Of a stretch of 64,000 bases of DNA, positions 10,773-22,742 are shown piece after piece (position 1 is the first letter of the stretch; each line of letters begins with the position of its first letter). The position numbers were made by a program, and so were the translations under genes. The notes below the pieces were generated by a model, which was given only the letters and a program-made list of their open reading frames with translations, made no database searches and was not told where the DNA came from. This stretch comes from Gloeopeniophorella convolvens (taxonomy: Eukaryota; Basidiomycota; Agaricomycetes; Russulales). The stretch covers positions 248,001 through 312,000 of the forward strand of contig WTXD01000004.1 of the NCBI GenBank assembly GCA_022496205.1, read 5' to 3'.

Positions 10773-13061
10773 ATGGCCTCGCAGGAAGATGCGAAGCAAG
10801 TCGAGTCTGCCGAGAATGTGACTGAAGTCCCTGCGCTTCGCAAGCGGACGACTAGCACTTCTAGGGAGACGATCAGCGCCTACTTCACGATTGCGGCAGC
10901 GGCGTTTGGTCTCATCAGCGATGGATGTGAGTCGTGTTTTCATAGAATTTTGCGCGCGTGCAGACTGTTTATCTCATTTTCTATGAAGACCAGAACAACC
11001 TTATGACTATGACGAATGTATGGGGTGGACAACACGATTTCTGGCATAATTCACATCCGCCCATCAGGTTGTCTTCAAACGACTCTACCCTAAGGACTAC
11101 ACGTCGTCCGTATCGACGAGGGTGTCTAATTCTTTGCTAGTTGGTAACGACGCATTTCTTAAAATAGGCAGATTATTGCGACTTATCTCTTCTAGGTGCC
11201 ATCATTGGGCAGCTGTTTGTCGGTCTGTTGTGCGATCGGTTCGGGAGAAAGGTCGCCCTCGTCTTCACAACGCTACTCATTGTCCTCGGAGCCACATTGG
11301 GGACAGCAGCTCACGGATCTCACGGGAGTGCTCAGGGGCTCTTCTGGTTCTTGACCTTCGCTCGAGGAATAACTGGCATCGTCAGTGGTGTTTGCAATAG
11401 CGCTTCCTTGCTCTAACATTCTGTGTAGGGTGTCGGTGGTGAATATCCCGCATCCTCGACCAGCGCAAGCGAGGCGGCCAATGAGAAGATGCTGAAGAAT
11501 CGCGGGCCAGGTATGTGGAGTAGGTCAACAATCTGGCACGTCTGATGAGGCCCGTGTGTGCTTCAGTGTTTATCATGGTTACAAACTTCGTGCTTTCTGT
11601 GAGTTGCACCAACACACACCTTATAACTCGTCCTGAATCTCGGCAGTTTGGTGGCCCTCTCGCCTGTTCCGTATTCCTCATCGTCCTCTCGATTGCAGGA
11701 GAGGATCATCTTCCCACCGTCTGGCGTGTCTGCTTCGGCGTTGGAATCGTCCTCCCCCTCACAGTGTTGATCTTCCGGCTGAGGATGCTCAGTTCTAAGC
11801 TCTATCGCAAGGGTGCCATCAAAAGTAAGCATGAAATCGTGCTCTGACCTGCGGGCTCCCTTTGACCTTCTTTCAGAGAGTGTGCCATATCACCTGGTTG
11901 TCAAGCGATACTGGAAGCCGCTCATTGGTACTTGCGGTGCATGGTGCGCGTAATTCTGCCAACGTGGTAGGTAAATGCATGACCACCTTCACCCAGGTTC
12001 TTGTACGACTTTGTGACGTTCCCCAATGGTGTATTCTCGGGAACCATCATCTCGAGCGTCATTCATGATAATGACATCAAGAAAACGGCGGAATGGCAGC
12101 TCCTTCTCTCTTCTATCGCGTTGCCCGGAGTGTTCGTTGGCGCACTCCTGTGCAACCCGTTTGGTCGCCGAAATACCGTGAGTCGCAGTGGTCTCCCGTA
12201 AGCAACATTGGCTTGATGAGCTTTATCAGATGATCTTGGGGTTCAGCGGCTACTTGGTCTTTGGTACAGTTGTCTCTTGGGTCAATGGCGCGCCGATCTT
12301 ACATGTACTGCAGGCTTGACCATCGGACTCGCCTACGACCGGATCACGAAGATCATACCCCTCTTCGTTGTTTTGTATGTCGTGCTCCCCTGATTCGGTG
12401 GCTGAGAATGTCTGGTTAACTCACACCACCTAATAGCTACGGTCTGATGCAATCCTTCGGTAATTTGGTAGGCCTTACTATCCTCCTCTCAACAAGGTGA
12501 TCCTGACTGTATATAGGGCCCCGGAGACATGCTTGGTCTTGTCAGCGCGGAGTGAGTGCGGCATTTTCCGGCGAAGGGTAGTCTACAAAGTGACTTGCAT
12601 CGCTCCAACGCACAGGTCTTACGCGACCCCGATTCGGTATGTTGAACCGCACACGGGGGTTTCTTGCCAAACTGACAACGATAAGTGGAACATGCTATGG
12701 GCTGTCTGCCGCCGTTGGAAAAGCTGGGGCCGCGATTGGCACGCAAGCGTTTACGCCCATTCAAAACAACCTCGGGAAGAAGTCTGTATCTGCCACCCAC
12801 CTCGATGGGAAACCATGCTGAATCGCACGTTTTCCATTCAGGTGGACGTTCATCATCGCCGCGATCTGCGGTGTTACCGGGATCTTGATCACATATTTCT
12901 TCGTGCCAGACATGACAGGAGAGGACCTGTCGGAGGAGGATGCACGCTTCATGGAATACCTCAAGGAGAATGGGTGGGAAGGGGAGGTTGGCGAGGAAGA
13001 CGACGTAAATCTGATCGAGGCAGGGTCCTTCGACGAGAGCAAGGAGGATGCAAAGCTGTAG
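10773..13061 (+). CDS. MFS transporter, Git1-like (phosphate/glycerophosphodiester:H+ symporter family)
   Basis: Many short introns separate exons that splice to about 500 residues. The start is ATG GCC TCG CAG, opening a hydrophilic leader before TM1 (ISAYFTIAAAAFGLISDG). The MFS motif A loop is GLLCDRFGRK after TM2. Further helices can be followed through FIMVTNFVLS, SGYLVFGLTIGLAYDR, YGLMQSFGNLGPGDMLGL and WTFIIAAICGVTGILITYF. The last exon ends in an acidic cytosolic tail. The segment QSFGNLGPGDMLGL and overall order fit the fungal branch that includes glycerophosphoinositol permease Git1 and inorganic phosphate transporters. It probably imports phosphate or a glycerophosphodiester at the plasma membrane; the exact substrate is inference. 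The stop lies 121 bp before the SLS1-like start. Confidence 0.78.
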
Positions 13062-13182
13062 CAAGACTGATAATTCGGATCGCTTGAGTTGGTGCCCTAC
13101 TGCGCGGGTACGCGATGCGTGACGTTGATAGAGTAGCATGTATATCCCGGGCCGGCGCTGCCGTCGACCTTGGCTTTTGCCC

Positions 13183-15811
13183 ATGTCATTCAACTCTGTC
13201 CGTCGCGTCGCCGTCGCGTCATCTTCTCTCCCTCGTCTTCATGCATTCCGCGCCGTACGTTATCCGACTTCCGGGTTTGCCACTACAACGCCATCCTTTC
13301 GCCCTGCAAATAGAGAATCACAAGATGATGGGGGCAGCGGTCCAGTCGCATCCGCAGACAGCCCGCAATCCGCCTCTCCACGGCGTATGGCTAAACACGC
13401 GACGAAGGCCCCTCGGCGGACGTTGGAGCCCAGCAAGACCGAGTCTTTCTTGCTCTCTCTACTAACCGAGGGCGCCGACCCAACGTTAGCTGACTTGGAA
13501 CGCTTAAAACCTAGGAGACGCCCGAATCCAGAGTCGGATGAATATGCCGTGGAATACGCCACGCTGCTGGACAACATATGTCGATCCTTCAGCAGTGATC
13601 AACTCAGGGATTTCTCCCAACAGTATGGCTTGAGTATAGGCTCAAAGCGGAAGAAAAGAGCTTATGCCGAGGCCATCGTCGAGAGAGCGTGGCAATGGCC
13701 GTCCCTTAGGGAACTCAAGCGTATGCAGAGGGACCGCACCGAGGTGACTTCACAAAGTACGTGTCCTTGAGCTCCCATGGATACTATGTTTACACCTGAC
13801 AGCGCTCCCGCTAACCGCAAGCGAACTCTTCATCGTATTGGGAAAAGGTGCGCCTTGCTCGCTCCTCCATACTCTCAACGTTCCCCTCAGATGGATGTTC
13901 CCAGATGGTTCTGACCTGTTTCAATTATCGCGGAAGTTCAACGTATATATATCCGTGAAGCCCAACCCTTTGGCCGTATATGTGGAGGGAAGTCGGGAGT
14001 CCGTCAGGGAGATCGAAAGTCACATCTCCAATGTTCTTAAGGTATGGAGTAGCCGCTGTACCCTTGGTCTGCAAATTCATGGTTCGCAGGACATGGTTGA
14101 GGACATTTTCGAGGTTCCTTCTAAGCAATCCATCTCAAAGGAAGTACTGCAGAGCGTGTCGCGGATGGCAGGAGCATTCGTAGAGAACATCGAAGGCCGA
14201 AAGGTGAGGGACACCTTCGTCAGATCTGCAAGTACTGACGTAACGAAGCTAAGAGTGCGGGGTATCAATACAACGAGCATCACCACAGCCAAAAGGCTTG
14301 CTATCAGAGCTACATATCAGGTACTTCTTCAGAGTGGTCGTCAACATACACTGCTTACACGCCGCACCAGGTAGAACCATCGGAGCTTCTCATGCAGCAC
14401 ACGTATCCCTCGGAAGAGTATTCCCTCCCGACATCAGTACCCCTTGCCTATTCACTGTATCCCTTCTTGGCTCCTCGCTCTCTTTTTTCAACATCAAAGT
14501 CAAACATGTTTTTCCGGTGGAGGAGGGTGGGTGATTGGTTGGGTGAGGCGCGATCGCAGAGCCTAGACGCCAGCGGGCTTGCACAATCTCGAAGCAGTCT
14601 CTTTGCTATAGATGGGTGAGTGGCTCACCGCGTGGTTGCAAGTCTCGACTGAAAGGCATTGCAGGACCAAAGTCAATCTCCATGATCGACTGCTGGTAAA
14701 CGCACCACCTCACTCTGCGTCACCTACCGATTCGAGGAGGCTCGTATCTGCCTCGTAGGTTTCGGTCGTCAGCTGCCCCACTGCCCATGTGTGCTGATTG
14801 TTCGCCAGCTCGGGGCATATCCTTTTCCCGTCAGCGCAGGCTGACCCAAAGCTCTCCCTAAAATCCATGTATAATGGGCAATCAACCCATTCAGATACAT
14901 GTTCATGGATATCCAAGCAGCGGTCCTCGGCCACGTTCCTGCCAAGGTGAGTGACACCATCACGCCTTTTCGTGTGCTATTCTCACTCGCTATAGCCTCC
15001 CTCTGGAGCTCGTAAGGGCTCGGCCATCGCAACAGCAAGTAGTCCATAGAGTAGTGTACCGCGGGCTACCCGCTGAAGGCCAGGAAGGTTCGACAATGAT
15101 GAGGTTTATTCGGCTAGAAGTCCCCCTAGTAGAACCGAGGGAAGCACAACCTCAGATGGACATTCAATACAATGACTTGGTCAAAGGTGCTACCTGTTGG
15201 ATTGGTGTTGCTACCAATGTCGACTTGCTCATGCCTGATCGGTATGGCCACTTTGATTACAGTATCTAGTTTCTCTTGTTGACCCTAGGCTACCAGACAC
15301 ATGGATCTCCGGTTCATTGTATCAGACGCGGAGCCCCTTCCTTCAGATCACCAACCAACCGAGCTGCTCAACTATACGAGGGGGCTTGAGGATTTGTGCG
15401 TATCGCGAAGCTTCTTGACACCAACCTGACACTTCTCGCCAGCTTGACTTCGAACGAGCCTAATGTGACCCAGCCATCCCCGCCAATGCTCTTGTCGCAC
15501 GACGGCCGTGATTTCGTTCTCACATCCAGCGTTAGCGTTAGGAAAAGCACGGAGTCACCCACAGCAGACTTTTCACCGACGTCCCAAGTGGTTTCAGAGA
15601 GCATCCTTGACCTCGAGAGTGGCCGACATTCCGCGGTCTGTGTGGTGAGTCCCGACCGTACATGCCAGTTTTTCTCCCCCGCCGTTGCTTATGTTCCTCA
15701 CCAAAGGTATTATCTGAGGGCATGAGTACCCTGCAAGAATGGGAATCCTTTCTCCGCAAGTGTGACTGGATGACGGCCAAAGACACCTCCAGAAACCGCG
15801 GATCGTTTTAA
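13183..15811 (+). CDS. SLS1: SLS1-like mitochondrial inner-membrane protein
   Basis: About ten exons give roughly 700 residues. I take the ATG at 13183 (MSFNSVRRVAVASSSLPRLH) because it opens an Arg/Ser-rich mitochondrial presequence; an in-frame ATG at 13138 would add 15 residues. Conserved SLS1 segments are LRDFSQQYGLSIGSKRKKRA, then ELFIVLGK followed after an intron by DGSDLFQLSRKFNVYISVKP, and a C-terminal GHILFPSA. The last exon ends MTAKDTSRNRGSF. In yeast Sls1 is a matrix-facing inner-membrane protein that links mitochondrial RNA polymerase to translation of respiratory subunits. It is the second gene for mitochondrial gene expression here, 6 kb from the PPR gene. Exon borders between 14.6 and 15.4 kb are less certain. 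Its stop faces the SPB1 stop at 127 bp. Confidence 0.75.
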
Positions 15812-15938
15812 ACCACCCGCTAGAACATCACTCTATGATACCAGCTTGTAGTCCCATTAGCACGGGCACGCGCGGCGTAATCTATCAGAAACAGAGGAGA
15901 AGACAATATCGCAAAGACATGGACGTCAACGAGCTCCA

Positions 15939-18900
15939 TCACGTCCGCTTGCGTTTCTTGTTCTCCTTTTCTTTCCTCTTCTTCGCACGAACCTGGCAAG
16001 TACGCTTCAGCCACCAATCAACCAAACCTGTGGGAATCCATCTTACCTCTTTCTTCATGCGCGAGTCGACCATAGTATACCGGCCCTTGACACCTTTTGG
16101 CCTGCCCTTGAGGCCCTTGTGGGCCCCCTTGGCGACGACGACTTTTATTTCCTTCCGCTTGGTACCCTTCGACAACCCCTTGCGCATCAGCCTCTCCACC
16201 TGCTGTGCCTTCTCGCGCTCTGTTAAGTCGTCGGTCTGGGTCACACCCTCGGCCTTTTTCAGCGCTTTCTCTAAGCGTTGCGCAGCTCTCAGCTTCTTCC
16301 GCGCCTTGGCTTCGGCAACTTTTTTGATGGGTCGGGCGTCGAGAGCACGTTGTTTGGCCCGCAGCGCTTGGACAGCTTCCTTTGATATGGGTATATTAGG
16401 AAGGATATGCTTGGCTTCGTCATCGAGAAACCAGGATGGAAGCCCTTCTTTGTGATTGAGAGAGTAGCGCGCGAAACCGTCATTAATCAGGTCCGTTTTT
16501 GTCTTCCGTCGGTTCACAAGTTCCTGAGCCAAGGACACCGCCTCTGCTGTGAGCAGACCATGCTCTAGCATGTTTATTAGTCAATATAGTACACGGCAAT
16601 AGCTGGATTTCGCACTTTTGATATGGGACTCTTTAGCTTCGTCCTCGTTCTCATCGTTGATGTCCCACATTTCGGTGTCATCAGGTGCTTTCGGTACGAC
16701 TTCGAAGTCGTCGGACGCGTCTGACTTCCCATCCTCTGACGCCTAATACTATGTGAGAACCAGAATGCGATACGTAGCTAGGACTCACGTCGCCACTACG
16801 TGATGCCTCTAAGGACACAGGTTCGTTATCTTCGCTGACGTCGTCAAGCCCGTTGAAAACATCTTGACTGAACCACACGTTCGTCGTCCGCGACAGTTGT
16901 GAGGTAGTTTTGGGTTCTTCCAGCGAGGTCAGTAGTCTTGCCTTCTTCCGGGGAGGCGCCTCCGATCTTGGCCGTCTGCGTTTCGATGGCTGAGAAAAGG
17001 TATCGTCTTCATCGCCGTTCGATGACGAATCAGAATCATCGCTGTCGGCTTTACGTCGTTCCATCTCATCCCAGCCACCACCTTCGTCGTCGTCGTCGCC
17101 ATCTGAATCATCCCGATCTGCGTCTTTTGCGATACCTGACCACTCTTCGCGCTGCTTGTTCTTCCGCCTTGCCTCACGTACTTTGAACTTGGTGTCCCGT
17201 TCGGCGAGCCTCTCCCGGTACGCATCGTAAAGACCATCCAGGTCATCCTCCAGAGCCTGCACTCGCCGATCTTGCTCTTCATCCGTGTCGAGAGCTTCAT
17301 CATTTGGGTCGACGTTGGGCTCCACCTTGCTGTGGTCCTCTTCATCCTCGTCCATATCAGCAGAATCGAGGAGGCGCCCGTTCTTCGCACTACGCTCTGT
17401 GTATACGAGATCGAATATGTCATCTTGTCCATGACCGAGCGCTGCGTCTGATTGTTCAAGGCCGATGTCCAGTGGTGCAGTCATCCGCAATTGCATTCTC
17501 TGGATGGTCTTCCTTTTGACCTCGTTTGCTTTTCGCCGCTCGCGTTTCGTTCGGGCGGTTGCTTCTGCATTTAGGCGCTCCAGCTGTTAGATACCGATTA
17601 GAGAAGCCACATCAAGAAGAGCTAGTACGGAAACGCACCTCTGCTTGCATCTGCTCATCTTCGTCGACAACTTTAACAACCTCGGCGGTCTCTGTGAGCT
17701 CCTCAGCATGCTTCGTCTTCACTTCCAGACCTAGCTGAACGAAAGTGGGTCTCAGATCAGATGGACTGCGGACTCGCTGGGCGAACCTCTTCTCTCAAGG
17801 CGGTGCGCCATTTGAGCAATGTCTTGAAATCCCCCTTGCCAAGGACTTTGAGGTCATCCAGATTAGCCTTAACATCCGAAGACGTTAGGGGAAGTGAAGC
17901 CCATCTGAAGAGTCATGGCATAAGCTGCTGTCTGCGGAAGGACTCTGGCGGACACACGATTTTTCCTCTTCCGTGGTGAATGCCATTTTGTTGACCACTC
18001 CTAATACGGCAATGGGATCAGAGGCATTGACGAACTCTGATACTCCAATTTGCCTGAAGAGTATGTAGTCGTTGTCGGCATAGCCCTCACGGTGCCTTCT
18101 CTTCTTCTCGGGCTGAAATACGTTTGCCTGGGCGTTGGCCCCCAGCAATCCCTTGTCTCCAGGAGCACCTGCATCAAGCTCTTTGAAAACATGCTTGGGA
18201 TCAAGGAATTTCGGATCAATGGCCTTGGGAGCAAGGAATCCGCGACAGACAACGAAAATCTCCGCCGAAACGTTACTAAAGAGACGTCAGCGTTGAGATG
18301 GGCTACCAGATGAAAGGCGGACCGTGAAGAAGGAGGCTTGGTCGCCTCTACCTTGGCAAATAATTGATTAAAGACCCAAATGAGGTTGTTGTAGTCTTTG
18401 CTCCGGAAGACCTTTGTGACAAATGTGCCCCCTTTGATGAGGAACTCCACAGCAAGTTTTAAGCTCATGAGAACTAGTTCCGACTGTGTGTATGCGTCTT
18501 GTATCCAAGCAGTACCGACGTTCGGTGCGCCATCATGCAGCACGACATCTGCCTTCCAGTCCTTGAGCTCGCCTCTGAGGAGGTTACGACAGTGCGTTGT
18601 AGTGATATCGGCAGCGAATGTGGTTACTCTGGGGATGGGCTTTATGGCTACTAGGTCAACACCTGTTCCGAGAGATTTTTGTTTGAGTAACAAACGCCGC
18701 CAATGCTGCAGGGCTCGGCGCACCGACAATTAAACTGCTGATGGGCATCGCCTTGCTCGCAACTTGAAGCCAGCCTCCGGGCGCCGCACACAGATCTATA
18801 CAACATCGCGCCGACTCCAGAAAGCTGAATTTCTTGTTCAGTTGGATGAGCTTGAATGCGGAACGTGCACGGTAACCTTGCTCTCTGGAGACGAGAGCGT

Positions 18901-18998
18901 TAGGGTAGTTTGGCCAAACAGAACTTCGAAGCGTACTTGGCAAGCTTATAATACTTGTCCAACCGGCCCTTCCCTGTTTTCTTCTGCGTCTTTCCCAT
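15939..18998 (-). CDS. SPB1: SPB1-type 27S pre-rRNA 2'-O-methyltransferase
   Basis: The gene starts [20 protein letters not shown] and, after an intron, continues [20 protein letters not shown]. About 850-880 residues are spread over several exons. The FtsJ-type domain is complete: SAM motif [16 protein letters not shown], and the K-D-K-E catalytic tetrad in [33 protein letters not shown] and SAEIFVVC. An acidic middle region (D/E-rich around 17.0-17.4 kb) and the basic C-terminal Spb1 domain ([14 protein letters not shown], then [17 protein letters not shown] after a last intron) follow. Spb1 methylates a conserved guanosine in the A-loop of 25S rRNA within nucleolar pre-60S particles. The start diverges from the DUF423 gene across 317 bp. 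Confidence 0.92.
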
Positions 18999-19315
18999 CA
19001 CCGAAGGTGCAGATCACAAGGCGGGGCTGTGAACAGGTGGATTGGGGACGCAGCCGGATTGCTGCAGTTGCAAGAGGATGCGTTAAGTTTTGGGTTTCCT
19101 GCTTTGGCGCTCACGTACCGCATGGGTAGCGGGCCGGACAACCTGTAGCGCGAGCTTGGCGCGAGCCTGAGAGAACTGCGCCGGCTCGCCGTGAAGCCGC
19201 GTTGGTTCGGGTTGCTAATAATTTACTCCAGTGCATTTGAACTTGGGACGGCGATCAGCCTCTCCTGGTTTGCTCAGTGCTTTTCAGCAGCGACTGAATA
19301 CCGACTATTCCTACC
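18999..19315. other. Divergent promoter region SPB1 / DUF423
   Basis: These 317 bp separate two divergent start codons. I see no gene, TATA box or repeat in it. It must hold both promoters. Confidence 0.6.
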
Positions 19316-19964
19316 ATGTCGAGTCCTTCACCTTTGACGCCTCTTCTCTCGCCTCAGGTTACGTCGGCCGCGCTCTCTGGCTCTCCGCTTCTGTGGCGCA
19401 CGGGGGCGCTGTTCAGTGAGAAGATCGCACCTAAGCCTGCGCATGTTGACCTTCTTACTCTGTAACAGTTGCGACGGGTATGATGACAGGTGCCTTTGGA
19501 ACGCATGGCTTGAGGTCCAAACCTGGTGTCACCCAGGACACTGTATCTGCGTTCATGTCGGCATCCCAATATGCGGTAGTCTCACCACCCATCCCGTTGC
19601 TTGGGACCTGTTACCAACAACCATCTATGCTAGGTCCTCAACGGTCTTGGATTATGCCTTATTTCATTGCACCCTCGATTCGCCGCGCACCGCTTCGCGG
19701 GTCCAGCCATCGCCGCGGGTGGTTTCATTTTCTCAAGTTCGATCATGGCACTTGTCTTGAACAAGGAGCGGTAAGCGCTTTATTTGCGAATTATCTCTTC
19801 GGCGCTGAGTGCTCGGCCTCACGCAACAGCTTCAAATCATTTGGGCCGGTGACGCCACTGGGTGGGATACTCATGATAGCGGGGTGCGTCGGCCGCATTC
19901 ACGAGCACACTTCCGTCCATGGCTAATCTCACTGGCCTGCAGTTACATTTCTCTTGCATTCTGA
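19316..19964 (+). CDS. DUF423 (TMEM256-like) small membrane protein
   Basis: Five exons (19316-19415, 19469-19575, 19634-19770, 19830-19883, 19943-19964) add up to 420 nt, or 139 residues plus stop, all in frame. The signature ATGMMTGAFGTHGLRSKPG is the DUF423 'GAFGAHGL' motif. Later segments are NGLGLCLISLHPRFAAHRFA, AGGFIFSSSIMALVLNK and FGPVTPLGGILMIAGYISLA. These form about four transmembrane helices, the usual layout and length for the family. DUF423/TMEM256 proteins occur from bacteria to humans and have no established biochemical role. The gene is easily missed because its exons are short. Confidence 0.88.
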
Positions 19965-20264
19965 TCTCGACTGGCTTGAAATGTGATTGAGAGGGTCCTG
20001 AATGCAGGAATGAAGTACGTTTGGTACGATACGGTCACGTGACGAAGCGCGTCGCGACGTGTGAAGAGCGTGTCAACTCCGACTGAAAATAAGAGGCGTC
20101 GGCGCTCTCCGGCGCGGTCTCGTCTCAGAGCTCACATCATCCTTTCTATCCGCTCTCTCCGACGCCAGCACACTCCTCTCACTACGTGCCTGCGCAGCGC
20201 AACCTTCGTACGCCCCATTTGTCTTCGCATATTCCCAGAGCAATTCTATCTCCTCTCCCTTATC

Positions 20265-22195
20265 ATGGCTGACCCCAAGCCAAATCGCCTCAAGCGTCGT
20301 CTCACTTCACCTGCTGGCCTTGACTTCTTCACCTCATCCGCGTCTTCTTTCCATCCTCGTCCATATCAGCCCAGTCCTTCGTCCGCGCCTCCCCCCAAAC
20401 CCCCACCTCCGGCGCGCAACAACTCTCTCACACACCCACTTCCCCCAATGGACCCCACCCCGGGTGAGCCGAACACCGTATTCATACACCCGCCCTTCTT
20501 CGACTTCCCAGACTCTCATTTATATCCGGATGGCCTTACTTACACCGTCATGGCTATGAACCCCGATTGGTTTCTTGATTCCACTGACTTTACCTCGATG
20601 CACGCATCTTCTAATCCTAATGCGATACCGTACCCCCCTCAACTCGAGCCTCCCCGAGGCTGGTGCCCCGCCAAGAAGAAGGACCTGAAGGAGCGAGGTG
20701 CTGAGGGCTGGCCGGATGGAGAGGAGCCCCGGTTGCGTTGCACGTTCTGCAGACGGACGTACGCAGGAGTGAACGCTAAGAGTATGTGGAGGCGGCACGT
20801 TTTCGAAAAGCACAAGATTGCGATGTCAAATCGCCGTGAGAATGTCGAGAGGTCCCGCAAAGGTGAGAGTCGTATTGGTCCAATTATCTGAGACGCCATT
20901 AACGTGGTGGACGTGCGGAAGGTGGCCAAGAGAAGGAAAACCTCTCTGTTTCTAGGCGTAGCAATGATCACCAAGCTACGAAGTCAAGATTGCGATCTCT
21001 TCGGCCTGCTGCTTCCACCGGCTCGTCCGCGTTGTTCGACAGGAATACTGACAACGACTCCGATGTCGATGATGACCCGCCTGTTCCGTCTGCTCCCCGT
21101 GTTCCCCAAGGGCACTTTCCTTCTCTTGATCCGGCTCCAGAACTGTCCCGACCGCCGTTGTCCAAAGCAGAATCCCAAGACAGTGCCACACCTCCGCCCA
21201 ATTCTCCGCGCTCTACCACACCAGACATTGCACCTCTACAACGTGAGGCATCTCTGTCACCCCCACGCCCCGTTATCCCAATCTCGCCCTACAACCCCCT
21301 CACGACACCCTCTTTCCGACACTCTCCTCCGCGCCTCCCATCGGACCAGCCATGGCGATACCCCAGTCCCAGTCATCCCCTTCACTTTACTGCGCTTGAC
21401 GTCTCGCTGGGGATGGTCGTGCGTGGGCAGGGCAGCCCATCCGGGGCCATGGGAGCGCCGTCTGCTTTAGACGTCAGTCCTGTTATCATCGCCCCACGCG
21501 ATGGTAAGTCGAGCGTCTTCAGCACACCTAGCGTCGTCCTCTTTGGGAGGAAAGACCCAGGAAGGAGCGCCACGAAGCCAACCCCTCGCAGATTGTTCCT
21601 TTCTGGCTCTCTACCTACGCCGATCACTGAACGGCTGAGCTTCGAGCGATCTCGCCCATTGGAAGAATCCCCGTTGAGGCGCATCGGCGGCCGCCACACG
21701 CCGCGTGGGCCGAAGGTTATGTTCACTCCCGCGCGGACGAAGATGAGCAACGTATCGGTCAGGTCGGCAGCTACCCTCGAGGACCCGTTTGGCAATCTTG
21801 ACCCTTCAATGTCTGGCCTAGGAAAGTCGCTCCCTGGGTCTTCCATCGCTACGCCGCCCATGTCAAGCCCCGACGTTGACAGCCCCGTCGTGAGGACGGG
21901 GAGGTACTTGAACACCGACGGCCTCGCTAAATCGAGTTCAAGTCGCGACCACAATATCGGACTTGGCCTTTTGGAAGCTTTCACATTGAAGCAAAGGCAA
22001 GAAATGGCTGAGAATGAGGACGATGGTGAAATCGATACGATGCTCATGTCCTCTCCCGTTGTTCGGGCCCGCTCGTCATCCGCAAGGGACTTCGTCTTCA
22101 ATAGCGTGTCTGACCGCGAAGATGACAACCAGTGTTCTCCCAGCTTGCAACCCCCAGTCAGGAAGAGGAGGAAGACAGTCAGTGAGCACATCTGA
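20265..22195 (+). CDS. Zinc-finger, Ser/Pro-rich protein (BED/C2H2-like), function unknown
   Basis: Two exons, joined near 20.87-20.93 kb, encode about 620 residues. The N-terminal third is Pro/Ser-rich and leads to RCTFCRRTYAGVNAKSMWRR and HVFEKH, that is C-x2-C-x15-H-x4-H, preceded by a basic run, as in a BED- or C2H2-type DNA-binding finger. The rest is low-complexity with many SP/TP sites (candidate CDK/MAPK phosphosites) and ends in the basic KRRKTVSEHI, a likely nuclear localisation signal. This suggests a nuclear, phospho-regulated DNA-binding protein. I do not recognise an orthologue with a known role. The start is the ATG opening MADPKPNRLKRRLTSPAG. Confidence 0.75.
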
Positions 22196-22742
22196 TCTCA
22201 AGGTTGTTTGGGTTGCGAGCGTTTGCCCTACTATTGTTTTCGCCTGGTCCATGTATTTGTATGCACTCCACTATTTCCCCTCTCCTTTCGATATCCAAGG
22301 ACCGTCGGCCCATACAGCTTTGCTGCCACCCCCCTACATATGGCTTGGATTAATCGCCTCATCCCACCTCGTCCTCGTCTCGTTTGGTGATGAGTTCAGC
22401 AACCTGAATACGCTTGCTGAAGGCGACTTGTGTCATATATTGTCTATGTGTATTCTTGTGTCCGTAGTTGTTTTAGCGATCGACACCAGCTCTCCTATGT
22501 ATCACTGCTATCGTTGTTTACTTTGAATACGTGTGTACTATCGAACGGATCTGTGCATGCGTGTAGGACTACCAATTACCGCGGCCGCACAACGCGACGG
22601 CTTGCACTCGACCGACGACACTTTGTGCAGTCACGTGGGCATCCGCGAAGCGCGCAGACGGGCCCGCGCCGGCCTTGAGCGCAGCCAGTTGGCACGCTGC
22701 GCGACGGTCGACTGTGCATGTCGCTCAGTACCACACACGACC
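22196..22742. other. Intergenic region before VPS18
   Basis: These 547 bp lie between tandem genes. The first half is T-rich (3' end of the zinc-finger gene) and the second is GC-rich (VPS18 promoter side). No gene or repeat is visible. Confidence 0.55.

Noticed and set aside
12489..13193. A 234-codon minus frame opposite the MFS transporter
   Set aside because: It overlaps transmembrane exons that splice correctly on the plus strand, and it shows no protein family features.
20990..22195. A separate gene beginning at an internal ATG in the second exon of the zinc-finger protein
   Set aside because: The frame is continuous across an intron with good borders near 20.87-20.93 kb, and the zinc finger in exon 1 plus the nuclear signal in exon 2 make one sensible protein.
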